Assembly: GCA_030068145.1 (NCBI GenBank)
Contig: JAPJBO010001005.1
Coordinates: 1-64,000 of the forward strand
Length of the DNA stretch: 64,000 nucleotides
Origin: Diplonema papillatum
Lineage: Eukaryota > Euglenozoa > Diplonemea > Diplonemida > Diplonemidae
Direction: 5' to 3'
In this document: one piece after another, positions 40,803-51,146 of the stretch
Position numbering within the stretch: position 1 is the stretch's first letter
How the letters are laid out: the number at the start of each line of letters is the position of its first letter
Translations under genes and position numbers: made by a program
Notes under the pieces: generated by a model
Databases searched by the model: none
What the model saw: only the letters and a program-made list of their open reading frames with translations
What the model was told of the DNA's origin: nothing

Positions 40803-43800
40803 CTACGAGAACTCGCACAACGTGAGGCCCGACGGTTCGTCGAAGTCGAGCCCCGCTTCCAAGGCGAGCTTCAGTGTTTGCTGCGCGGATTCAGCAGCGG
40901 CATCCGCATCGCCGCCCGGGTACAGCTGCTCAGCCTCGCGGGCCGCACGTTCTCTGAACGCCGCCTCCGCAGCCGGCGACCGGAAATCGGCCAGGATGCC
41001 GGCCGCACCCCCTGACATGCGCAATGCGGCGAGCTTCCCGGCAACGTGCCACAAATCACGCAACCCATACCCGGGCACCACCCCGCCATCGTGCATGTGT
41101 GTGATACGGAGTAAGCCGTCCTCTCCCCAACGGACGCGAAACCCGTTTTCGTGCACGAGGGGGCTGGAGGCGAACTGTTCGAGGGCGGCGAGTCGCGTTT
41201 CGTCGAAGGGATCGTCCCCGTCCTGCGGCAGTTCGACGCCCGCCGAACAGCCGTCGACGGGCGTGCAGGGGATGGCGCACGACGCCGAGAGGTGCGCGAA
41301 CGCGGCGCTCGCGTGCAGTCTGCGGAGGTCTACCGCCACCAGCTGGTCGGCCGCGTCGTTGAACTCCCGCACGCCGCGCTTTCTGCCGACGGACAGCAGC
41401 GCCCAGTGTGTCCGCTTCAGCTTCCCGACGAGGGTGACCTGCGTGGCGTGCAGCCGGGGCGCAAGGCCGACCGGCCAGCGCCGCGGGGTATCGAGCACGG
41501 CCGGCTTCAAAGGCTGATCCGGATGCAGAGACGCGTGGGTGATCGCCGGCTGCCCGTTGACGGGGAACACCAGACGCGACAGCCGCGAGACGAGGTCCCC
41601 TTCGTCACGCACCTGCAGAGCCGCCCGAACCCCCCCTGGAGGGGGGTCGAGCTTCGCCTGCTTCCCGGTCGCAGGGCTGGACTCCTCCGCCCGTTTCCTC
41701 TTGCCCGCCTGCGACCCGCCGACGCCTACGGCTACCGGGGTCGACAGCATGTCTTCGAGGCGGGTGGCCGGCATGCCTGCCGGCCTTTGCACCGCGATCA
41801 CTTCCTCGCTGGTGCCGTCTGATCCGAAGCCGAGCGATTCTTCGTCTTCGTCGGCGTCGAGGTACTCCGCGGGGGTCCCTTGGGGGGTTGGCGCGGCGGT
41901 GCCCGCCTGCGGGGGAGGCGGCCTTCCGCCGCTGTTTTGCTGCGAGGAGCCACCGGCAGCGTCGGCGGAGGGTCGCAGCGAAGCGCCGGGGGGTGCGGCG
42001 GCGGGGCTGTTGGAAGGGTCCGGATGCCCATCGTTTGTGCGCGCGGCCGCCGCAGCCGCCGGCGGGCCGCGGCTGCGCGGGGCCGGGGCGGGCGGCGCCA
42101 CGACGGCGGCGGCGCCGTTTCGGTTTGCGGCGGGCCCACGCGTCGCACTGTGCCGCGAAGCGCCGGCCGAAGGGGCCGCCGCAGAGTTGTTGGACGGGCT
42201 TCGTTGTCCGTTCGTTCCCGAGGGCATCCGGGCTGCCGGCGCCACGACGGCAGCGGCGGCGGCACCGCTGCCGCGGCTGTTTGCGGCGGGTTCGGAAGAA
42301 GGCTCCCGCTGCGGCGCGGCGGTCGCGTGGGACGCCGAACTCTGCCGGGAAGCGGGCGCCCGGCCGGCGCGCGGCAGTTGGAAGGCGGAGAAGAAGGGCT
42401 GCGATCCTTCCACTGGCTCGGCTTCCCGTGCTCCAGCAGCAGCAGCAGCAGCAGCAGCAGCCGCCGGCGGGCCTTGCGCTTGCGCGCCATTGGGCGGAGT
42501 CTGCGCGCCGAATGGGCGCGGCGGGGCCGCGACGGCAGCGGCGGCGGTGGGTTCGGAAGAATCCTCCCGCTGGGACACGGCGGCCACGTCGGACGCCGAA
42601 CTCGGCCTGGAAGCGGGCGCTCGGCCGGCGGGCATTTGGAAGGCGGAGAAGAAGGGCTGCGATCCTTCCGCTGGCTCGGCTTCCCCTGCTCCAGCAGCAG
42701 CAGCAGGAGCAGCAGCAGCAGGAGCAGGAGCAGCAGCAGCAGGAGCAGCAGCAGGAGCAGGAGCAGCAGCAGCAGCAGCAGCAGGAGCAGCAGCAGCAGG
42801 AGCAGCAGCAGGAGCAGCAGCCGCCGGCGGGCCTTGCGCTTGCGCGCCATTGGGCGGAGTCTGCGCGCCGAATGGGGCCGCGACGGCAGCGGCGGCGGTG
42901 GGTTCGGAAGAATCCTCCCGCTGGGACGCGGCGGTCACGTGGGACACCGAACTCGGCCTGGAAGCGGGCGCTCGGCCGGCGGGCATTTGGAAGGCGGAGA
43001 AGAAGGGCTGCGATCCTTCCGCTGGGCCGGCTTCCCGCACTCCAGCAGCAGCAGCCGCCGGCGGGCCTTGCGCGGCAGCGGCGGCGGCGCCGTCTCCGCG
43101 GCTGCCCGCGGCCGGCTCGGAAGAAGGCTCCCGCTGCGACGCGGCGGTCGCGTAGGACGCCGAGCTCTGCCGCGAAGCGGGCGGCCTTCGGGGGGCGGCG
43201 GCGAAAAAAGGTTGCGACCCTTCCGCCGCCTGCGGTGGCACCCCGGCTGGCGGGGCGCCTGCCGCGACTCCTCGGTCTTCGAAGTCGAAAAGGGAGTCGT
43301 CGTCGGGTGCAGCAGCGAGAGCGGCGCTCTGCTGTTCCTGCGTTTTTTTTTTTTTTTAGGGTGAAAGTTCGCCAGGGGTCTTTAAAAGTTTGGGGGTTGG
43401 AGCGGAGAACCCGGTGTCAGCCAAAAACCCGGTGTGAGGTCAAATTTTTTTTTCCAACACTTGGGTAGCAGGGATGCCTTGGGACGAAAATCTACGCTCT
43501 AAACCGGGGTCTTGGGGAATCACACGGCATTCAGCGGTGACCCTACTGTAGCCCCGACCCGCACAGTAGGCTGTGTTGACGCTTCGGGTGGGGGAGACCT
43601 GCCCGCGCAGCGATATATTTTGTGGTAGTGAGTCACCTTTTGGCTTCTGCGTGCGTGTGCCGCCTCTGGTGCACGATTGAACCAGCGTTAAACTCCGGAA
43701 CACCGATCCAGCAACTCTTCTTGTGGCGGTTTTGTGTTTCTTAAGGAGCCCTGCGCCGCAGGCGCGGAAACTTTTAAACGGTCGCACTTACGGATCAAAG

Positions 43801-46800
43801 CAGATGGGCACTAGGGTGGCTCGTCACAACTAGGTTGGCTGACATGTCAATTAAACCTGCGCCGCAGGCGCGGAAATTTTGACGGTCGCACTTACAGCTA
43901 AACAGATGGACGGAAACACGTTGGTTGTTCACCGGCTGCAGCAGGTTTTCGTCCTGCACAACGCCCCTGCATTGCCTGCCACGGTGGAACACTGTGAACA
44001 GAATGAGCAAATAATGCGGTAGCCCCATTACGGAAAAGATACTCAGCCAAAATACCTGCGCCGCAGGCGCGGAAAATTTTTGGCGCCTTTCTGGCCAGCC
44101 AGCTAAGTACGAAGATCGCAAAACAGTTTTCCGTGAAAGAAATTTCCGCCGGTGGTTTCTGCTATGAGAAGATTTTTTCCATCAGGTTTCTGCCACGAGA
44201 AATTTCCACCGATGGGTTCCGTTAGAAAACATTTCCACCAACAATTTCTGTTAGAAAAGTTTTCCGCCAAGCTTCCCGTGAAAGAAATTTCCGCCGGTGG
44301 TTTCTGCCATGCGAAAATTTCCATCAGTTTTCTGTCGTGAGAAAATTTCCACCAACAGTATTCCACAAAGAAATTTCCGCCAGTAGTTTCCAAGAACATT
44401 TCCACCAGGTTTCCACCACGAGAGAAATTTCCACCACCAGTTTCCCACGAAAGAAATTTCCGCCAGTAGTTTTCACGAGAACATTTCCATCATCGGTTTC
44501 CGCCACGAGAAATTTCCATCAGTTTTCTGTCGTGAGAAAAATTTACACCAACAGTTTCCCACGAAAGAAATTTCCGACAGTCGTTTCCACGAGAACATTT
44601 CCATCAGGCTTCCGCCACGAGAGAAATTTCCGCCAGATTTCCGCCACGAGAAAATTCCCATCATTTTTCTGTCGTGAGAGAAAATTTCCACCAACAGTAT
44701 TCCACGAAGGAAAGTTCCGCCAGTAGTTTCCACGAGAAAATTTCCATCAGTTTTCTGTCGTGAGAAATTTTTCCACCACCAGTTTCCCTTCCCACGAAGA
44801 AATTTCCGCCGGTAGTTTCCATGAGAAAATTTCCAGCCTACACAGTGACAAAACAGAAATCTGGAAAAAAAAAAAATCTCAGAAATTTTCTGACTTTTTT
44901 TTTTTTTTCCTCTTTTTTTGACACACCGGGTTTTCCCGGTGTCTGACACCGGGACACCGGGTTTTTAAAGTCCCCTGAAGTTCGCTCAATGTTTCAAAGT
45001 ATCCCGGGTAAAGTTTGTGCGTTCTTTTTTTTTAAAGCAAAGAAGTTTCGTGGGGGTGGGCCCCCAGTGGTGTAATTAGTCCAGCCCCTGACCCTGTATA
45101 CAGCTTGGACACTCATAACAGTAGAGAGAACATACAAACAGGATTGGGACTGGAAAGCGGGAAAAGCAGCGGAGTCACAGAGAACTTGACAGGAGGAGGT
45201 GAGCACGGATATATTGTACTGGGGCGGGACGCGATCGGTAAGCTTACGTCGGCCGGGCAGGGAAGGATATCGTGCCAGGGTGTTCCCGTCCTCGTCGCAA
45301 ATGTTCCATACGTGCCGAGGGGCTGAGGGACTCCGCTTAAGATTCTCCAAGTAAATACTCGAGGGGCTGCCTTGTGCTTACTTCGAAGGAAGCTAGAGGG
45401 GGAGAAATGTGAAAACGGGTTTTTGCCTAGAGGCTTTTCGTGTTATTTTACAAATGCTTTGAGCTATCTTCGTGTCTGTGCTTTCAGTCGTCTTCTTAAC
45501 CATGGTTAAGTGCGCAAATGGTGTCAGCCGAAGCTGGTAAAGCTTCGGCGCCGCCCACGTTATGTTTGTTTAGCATTGAGTTCTTTTAAGTACATGAACC
45601 ACATGGATTAGCATGCACGGGATGTTTAGCAGCGGCTGCCAAACATCCCGTGACACCGCGCAAGGTGGTAAAACGCTCGTTTGTTTTCTTTTCGAATGCT
45701 TTTGCTGGAGCATGCAGGCCTGATATGCAAGAATGGAAAAGAGACGGGGGAAAAAGGAAAAGGTTTGTGCCCTCGTAGCTCGCCGGGCCAGCGCTCCAGG
45801 TAGGGCTGGGCTAGGTACTTTGAAACAATACAACTGCAAAGTGGGTCTTGAACGCTTACGCCCGCCACTAAACCCAGGTTCACCTGTGTTTCGTGTGGGC
45901 TACAGCACATTTACCTCCTTTGATCTTTCGCAGCTGGCAGCCTCCTCAAGTATTTCCTACAAAGCAGGTGCTGAAAGAAGAAGAAAAAAAAAGAGAAAGA
46001 AAAAGGCCGCTCCGGGTCCAGGAACGTGACGGTCAACCACAGCTTGCAAGGCTCGGAGGCAGCACAGTGCCACAACCCCGTCCGCTCTGCCCTGCGGCTG
46101 ACGTCTCGACGAGCTTATGTTCAGCGCAAGCGCCCAGCCCCAAGGTGCGCCACGCCTTGATGCTTTAGTTTGGGAAATCGGTAGCCACTTGACCTGTCGG
46201 CCCGTGGTTCTGCAGTACCGCCGAACACGTGAAGCTTGGCTCCCGTGTAGCAGGCTTTCCCTGGTACCTTGCAGGTGCTGAAACAAAAAAAAAAGATTGG
46301 CGGAGGCCCCCTGAAGGAGGGGCCAGGAACAGCCTAAACCCACCCCCAGGATCATATTTACACCACTGGCGGCCCGAGGGGCGGATTTGTTTCTTTGGTG
46401 CACACTTTCTTAACTATGTTTTGGCTTGGCGAGTAACGGGACGATTTGTGACCGACACCAAGTTCATATTCAGTAAGGGATGTTGTCCCTTGTCCCCTGT
46501 CCCCGCGTTCTAATTATTCATGTTTTTGTTTGCATTGCTGGTCTCGAAGATAGGTACTAAGCAGCGAACTGCCATAAGCTTACCAAGAGCAGGTGAGTTC
46601 GGCGCCGGAATTTTTGTTGAACGCTTACGCCCGTCACTAAACCCAGATTCACCTGTGTTTCGTGTGGGCTACAGCACATTTACCTCCTTTGATCTTTCGC
46701 AGCTGGCAGCTATTTCCTACAAAGCAGGTGCTGAAACAAAAAAAAGATTGGCGGAGGCCCCCTGAAGGAGGGGCCAGGAACAGCCTAAACCCACCCCCAG

Positions 46801-49672
46801 GATCATATTTACACCACTGGCGGCTCGAGGGGCGGATTTGTTTCTTTGGTGCACACTTTCATAACTATGTTTTGGCTTGGCGAGTAACGGGACGATTTGT
46901 GACCGACACCAAGTTCATTTTCAGTAAGGGATGTTGTCCCTTGTCCCTGTCCCCGCGTTCTAATTATTCATGTTTTTGTTTGCATTGCTGGTCTCGAAAA
47001 TAGGTACTAAGCAGCGAACTGCCATAAGCTTACCAAGAGCAGGTGAGTTCAGCGCCGGAATTTTTGTTGAACGCTTACGCAACCCAGATTTACCTGTGTT
47101 TCGTGTGGGCTACAGCACATTTACCTCCTTTGATCTATCGCAAATGGCAGTCTCCTCAAGCATTTCCTACAAAGCAGGTGCTTATACAACGAAACAAAGA
47201 AAGCGCCATACCAATTCTTCAGACAGCGGCGGCGGCGGCGGCGGAGCAGGAGGCGGCGGCGCCGCCGTTGCGTCCTCTACCGCGGGCGGCGGGGCGTCTT
47301 CTCCGCCCTGCGACGAAGCCAACGACTTCGCGCGATCGACCTCCGGGGTTCCTTGGTGCTGGTCCACCGCTGATATGCCGCCGGTGCGCAGTAGAAACAG
47401 CTGCGACGCGGGCGACGGTTCCCTGCCCTGGTCCTCCGCCTCCGCCGCCGGGCTCTCGCCGTCAGCGGGCAGATCCGGCTGCTTCGACAGGCACGTTGCG
47501 AGGAGGTCCAGCGCTTCCTTCTCGTTGTCGAGGAACACCTCCGACTTCTGCGGACACACGTTCACGTCAACTTCCTTGGCCGGGATCGTCGCCTGCGAGG
47601 ATGGTTTGATCCATAAATAAACGCGCAGTTGTTATATTCTACTGCATCAAGTAAGCGGTGGTGGGGGTACTGCGCGGACGATTGCGTCCTTTTGGTATTC
47701 AAGAGGCGCTTCTTAGGGCACGAGGTTGGGTGGGGACGACCTCGCCGTCGGGGGCAGATCCGGCTGCTTCGACAGGCACGTAGCGAGGAGGTCCAGCGTT
47801 TCCTTCTCGTTGTCGAGGAACACCTCCGACTTTGCGGACGCACGTTCACACAACATCCGGTTGGCCGGGGTCGTTGCTTGCGATGATTTCCATAAAGAAG
47901 TGAGCGGTTCTTTGTGTTAATAGTGCATATTGTTGGTACTAAGAATTGGCAGCGTCCGCAGGTGAGTTCCACTAGTGAATTAGTTTTGATCGTTTACTTG
48001 ATCGCTTGATCAATGTCGACACGTATGCTGTTGTAAGGCATACCACGAGGACGCACACGGGATCACGGTCGCGGTGGCTCGAGCTTTTAACAACGGCCCA
48101 CGAGGCCCGTATGGCGGCGGCGCCGGACCGCCAGCGGACCAGCCGTTTGTTGATGAAGACGAAGAAGCGGTCGGATTCGCTGCGGGTGGCGGGCAGCCCG
48201 GCGGCCCCGACCTTCGGGAGGTAGACGGTCATGCGCCTGCCTTTGGCGTCGGCCGCGTCCATGCAGTCGAGCGCGGCGAACACGGCCCGGCCCAGCACCG
48301 CCTTGACCGACTGGTCCAGCGTGCTCGCTGGCTTCCCGTGCGCCCTCGCCACGCGCGAGTGGTTCTTGAACAGCATGATGTGCAAGTGCGGGTGGACGAG
48401 GTGGACCGCCATCACCTGCTGGACCAGCAGCAGCCACTGCCTCCGTATCCGCTGGCCGTCCCTCCAGAACTTCACCCGGACGGGCACCCTCCCGAACGGG
48501 TCGGTGACGACAACTCGCGTTCCGCGGCTACTTCTGCCTTCTTTATCCTGCAGCCGCGTCTTCTTGCCTGCGACAGCGGGGGAAAGGAGTGCGTGAATTG
48601 TTTTGCCTTGTTCTTGAATGTTTACTTTCTTTTCTTACGCCAAGTGGTATGACAGACGATGCCAAATATCGGATCTGGCGCTTCTTTTGTTTGCAGCTAC
48701 GTTTGTTTGTGCGCACCTGTCTTGTTCATCTAACGGGAGTGAGGATAGTACGCTGCCATCGATCTGTTTTTGCTCTTAACAAATTGCATTTGTTAGACAC
48801 AAAAACGGATCTGGCGCTTCCTTTGTTTGTGCGCTTCCTTCAACCCTGTTTTGTTCATCTAACGCGAGTGAGGATAGTACGCTGCCATCGATCTGGTTTT
48901 GCTCTTAACAAATTGCATTTGTTAGACACAAAAACGGATCTGGCGCTTCCTTTGTTTGTGCGCACTTCCTTCAACCCTGTTTTGTTCATCTAACGGGAGT
49001 GAGGGTAGTACCCATCGATCTGTTTTTGTTCTTGATAAATTGTTTGTTAGACACAAAAAAAAACGGGGCCAGTGCGTGGAATTGCCTGGAGCTGTTTGCC
49101 ACGGTGTGCCACAGTGCACCACGGTGGATGAGGTGGGCATGGACCGACCGAGTGCTGGTCCGAAATAACTTGTGTCGAATGAGCTCTGTAACAGATCTAC
49201 GGCTGAAACCTCAAAAGGGGTCGAGATCCCTCCCCTCGGGTTGAACTGTTGAAGGGCTTTAAAGAATACCAGTGGTGACATCGTACTCCCAGTTTTGATA
49301 CACAGGCGCTTCCGACGGCTGAGTGATGGAGACCCGGGTCGTGACGACGACGGAGGACGCCTGCGTGGCGATGGCGGAGAGGGCCTGTCCGCGAAAGCCG
49401 TAGCACGAAGCCCGGAGGGACGATGGGTCGGAGCACCGAGAGCTGTACCCGGCGGCCGCCAGGGAGTCGGTCTCGGCGATGCCCGAACCGTTGTCGTCCA
49501 CCTCGATGCGGGTCAGGTCGCCGCTGAGCCGCAGCGTGACGATCCCGGCCCCGGCGTCGACCGCGTTCTCCAGGAGCTCCTTCACCACCGAGCTGGGACT
49601 CTGCACGACGACGGCCGCGTGGACCTTCTCCGCCTCATCCCTCGACAGCGCCTCTAGTTGGCGGCCGTCCAT
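40803..49672 (-). CDS. MutL-family mismatch-repair protein (PMS1-like)
   Basis: Four exons fit in phase: 49672-49270, 48537-48044, 47592-47212 and 43337-40803, giving 1,270 residues. Exon 1 has the GHKL ATPase motifs: SSVVKELLENAVDAGA (PMS-like), EVDDNGSGI and YGFRGQALSAIA (normally GFRGEAL, so Gln replaces Glu). Exon 2 contains FFVFINKRLV, the MutL FxFINxR motif. Exon 3 contains EVDVNVCPQKSEVFL (VDVNVHPTK-like), then a Pro/Ala linker. Exon 4 has repeated GSQPFFSAFQMPAGRAPASR modules and Ala-rich trinucleotide tracts. It ends in a region resembling the MutL dimerisation domain (VTLVGKLKRTHWALL.., LVAVDLRRLHASAAFAHL). The endonuclease signature DQHA(X)2E(X)4E is absent, as in MLH1 or human PMS1. 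MutL proteins couple mismatch recognition to repair. Linking exon 4 to exons 1-3 rests on phase and this weak C-terminal similarity. Confidence 0.8.
42431..42831. repeat. (GCA)n/(GCAGGA)n trinucleotide tracts in coding sequence
   Basis: Two CAG/CAGGAG runs (about 42435-42465 and 42692-42823) encode poly-Ala with Pro interruptions on the minus strand (AAAAPAAAPAA..). They separate near-identical GSQPFFSAFQMP modules at about 42385, 42640 and 43005, so module duplication and triplet expansion have both lengthened this linker. Confidence 0.9.
43752..44082. repeat. three copies of a GC-rich hairpin motif inside the hAT-like element
   Basis: CTGCGCCGCAGGCGCGGAAA occurs at about 43750, 43858 and 44057. 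The first two continue with ACGGTCGCACTTAC. The motif can form a small stem (CGCC with GGCG). Dispersed copies inside a non-autonomous transposon could be subterminal transposase-binding sites. Confidence 0.7.
44103..44850. repeat. GAAATTTCC minisatellite inside the hAT-like element
   Basis: Roughly twenty irregular units of ~24 bases with the core GA(A)AATTTCC(A/G)CCA, separated by short spacers such as CAGTTTTCTGTCGTGAG and GGTTTCTGCCACGAG. Open frames on the minus strand (GGNFSWRK.. repeats) are a by-product of the repeat. Confidence 0.9.
45358..45990 (+). repeat. SINE head fragment and SINE copy in MutL intron 3
   Basis: CTCGAGGGGCTGCCTTGTGC at 45359 to GGGGAGAAATGTG is a head-only fragment. 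A fuller copy with body GAACGCTTACGCCCGCCACT and tail GCAGGTGCTGAAAG plus a long A/G-rich stretch spans 45848-46005. The structured repeat B lies between them. Confidence 0.75.
45520..45657. repeat. structured repeat family 1, copy B
   Basis: Same architecture as 61546-61681 (shared TTTAGCATTGAGTTC..ATGAACCACATGGATTAGCATGCAC and AGCAGCGGCTGCC cores), but the helices have different sequences that still pair. GCCGAAGCT pairs with AGCTTCGGC where the other copy has CCTGAG with CTCAGG. ATGTTTG pairs with CAAACAT where the other has ATAAGCCG with CGGCTTAT. It sits in MutL intron 3. Confidence 0.85.
46274..47195 (+). repeat. tandem duplication containing two SINE copies
   Basis: Two head-to-tail units (about 46274-46735 and 46736-47195) each hold GATTGGCGGAGGCCCCCTGA, ATTTGTGACCGACACCAAGT and a SINE (46613 and 47066 onward). 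The units differ by only a few substitutions, so the duplication is recent. The last SINE ends about 16 bases from the MutL exon 3 donor at 47211. Confidence 0.9.
47715..47905 (-). pseudogene. decayed copy of MutL exon 3 start
   Basis: About 190 bases upstream (5') of the working exon 3 repeat its first half: FLDNEKE-like wording plus sequence matching CATCGCAAGCAACGACCC. The frame is shifted by small deletions, so it cannot encode the same protein. It lies in intron 2, about 120 bases from the real exon. Confidence 0.8.
48671..49062. repeat. ~130-bp tandem repeat, three units, in MutL intron 1
   Basis: GGATCTGGCGCTTC starts units at 48671, 48807 and 48936. Each continues GTTTGTGCGCACTTCCTTCA, CATCTAACGGGAGTGAGG and GCATTTGTTAGACACAAAAA. 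A single diverged copy lies at 14401-14470. Confidence 0.9.
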
Positions 49673-50935
49673 GAGCGCTTACCGAAGGGACACAGCGGCG
49701 ATTATCTGCCGAAGAAACCGGGGAAAGCGGACTCCCAGATAGCCAAAAAAGGGTCGTTTTACGCCCGGCAGCCGCTATCGTATCGAGAGCGCAACTTGGG
49801 GCTGGCGACCTTCTGGTTCCTCAGGACTTCCCAACGACCTGATGAAGTTCGCTTTGGTCTCGCGAACGCTGAGAGATGCTGCGGCAATGCAAGCCGTGTC
49901 CACAGTGGCTATCGGGCTGCGTCACCGCCCACACAAGACTTCGGCCTGTCGGGCGTGTCCAACGGCGGCAGCGGGCGATCGCTTCGCTTCTCTTCGGAGG
50001 CGTGCAGAAGCGGGCGGCTCTCGGGATTCTTGAACAGAGCGGGATCAATCTCGAACGCTGTGTGAGCATCGCCCGGGGGTGCGCAACGATTCTCCCCGGC
50101 CCCCCCCTTTCGGTGAGGTGAGGTTCCTTTTGCTGGTTCCCGGGGGGGAAATCTTAGTTTTATGTTTAGGCAGGGCCTCCCACGCATGCTTTGATGCTGG
50201 CAAGTCTTCTGCGAAGGCCAGGAGTGCTCTTTTCACTAGCCCGTTAGAGTTCCTGTCGTCCATTGAACAGTGCCGTTGTGCGGGTAGCCGCAAACCCACC
50301 GCTGTGCTCAGCTTCAGAGCAGCAGCCCCGGCATTCTCCGCTTTCTCTAGCGGCTCCCGTTTTTTTGACGTAAAAAGTCAAAGACGTGCGATTCGTTTGG
50401 TTTGGGCGCGCCGATTGGTAGCATCCCACTTGGTTTCTCATTGTTTCATATTTTGGAGGTGCACTGATCCGCCGCAAAAAGACGCTGGCCTTCGCCATCT
50501 TTGCCTTCACCATACCAGTGTGTATAAGTTGTCTGGCCGCCCGGCAACACTATTCACCGGGGCCTGCGGCATAGCATGAAGACGGCCACCTCTGCCCTCA
50601 GCTGCAGTCTACCGCTCGCAGGGGCCTCGTTGATCCACTCATATTGCCATCGGGAAACATAGAAACAGAAGAATACGGGCGAGGAGAGCGCGCAACTGGC
50701 TAGAAAAGGCTGCCAAGCCGTCGGAATATCGATCACCGCGGGGATAGGGAATGGGGGGTGTGTGGTGAGCGCACTGCAAAAAAAAAAAAAAGAGTGGCCC
50801 TATTTTTCGCGCGTGGGACGCTGCGTGGGGACTCGGAGCACTGCACCCCAGTTGGCAGGTGATTCCACTCGTAACTCACCCTGGTACGTTCTTTGACAGT
50901 TCAGCGTGCTCGTCTGCGGTAGCCGAGCATCTCAT
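49673..50935. other. intergenic, one weak exon candidate
   Basis: At 50060-49909 (minus strand) a GC-rich open stretch reads FEIDPALFKNPESRPLLHA and ends DRPKSCVGGDAAR before a stop. It follows an AG at CTCACACAG and could be a terminal exon of an unseen gene. 50151-50222 (AATCTTAGTTTTATGTTTAG.. to GGCAAGTCTTCTGCGAAGG) is a short repeat also at 63211-63282 and, more diverged, about 16300-16352. Nothing else is supported. Confidence 0.35.
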
Positions 50936-50941
50936 CGACTG

Positions 50942-51104
50942 CACGGTGAGGTCCAGCCTCAGAAGCGGGAGTCACAGAGGGAGTGCCGAGTCACACCCGA
51001 GAAGCGAGAGTGTCACAACTACACGCGCGTAGATCCACACCCGAAAAGCGGGTGTGACACCCGTTTTCTTCAACTCCAGCTTCTGAGACTGGACTCCGCC
51101 CGTG
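50942..51104. repeat. structured repeat family 2, copy 2
   Basis: Relative of 5352-5478: CACGG pairs with CCGTG-type ends, GTCCAG..CTCAGAAG pairs with CTTCTGAG..CTGGAC, and an inner CACACCCG AAAAG CGGGTGTG hairpin is perfect over 8 bp. The family-1-like phrase GTCACACCCG is common to both copies of family 2. It lies 43 bases downstream of the karyopherin stop, so probably in its 3' UTR. Confidence 0.7.
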
Positions 51105-51146
51105 TGTTGCCTACCCTCACATCGAGCCCGACTGCGGCGAATATGT

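Larger units (their letters stand above)
43365..44985. mobile_element. hAT-like non-autonomous DNA transposon with 8-bp target duplication
   Basis: The element is 43373-44977, starting CAGGGGTCTTTAAAA and ending in the inverse TTTTTAAAGTCCCCTG. AAGTTCGC flanks it on both sides (43365-43372 and 44978-44985), an 8-bp target-site duplication as made by hAT transposases. A second inverted pair (AACCCGGTGTCAG.. with ..GACACCGGG..CACCGGGTTTT) lies just inside. No transposase is present, so it is a 1.6-kb non-autonomous derivative. It lies in MutL intron 3, 36 bases upstream of exon 4. Confidence 0.85.

Noticed and set aside
41798-42850. 350-residue minus frame with ~50 consecutive Leu
   Set aside because: Frame-shifted reading of the (GCA)n tract in the real exon.
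40803-43337. Initial reading of the last MutL exon as an independent 812-residue gene
   Set aside because: Its apparent start is a GTG inside a longer open frame. An acceptor at 43338 in phase with exon 3, and the MutL-like C-terminus, make a joint gene more likely.
41539-43468. Several 490-540-residue plus-strand frames, rich in Ser/Ala/Arg/Gln
   Set aside because: Antisense reading of the Ala/Pro-rich linker of the MutL exon and its triplet tracts.
44103-44850. Repetitive minus-strand frames (GGNFSWRK.. units)
   Set aside because: Product of a short A/T- and C-rich minisatellite inside a transposon, with no start, splice or composition support.
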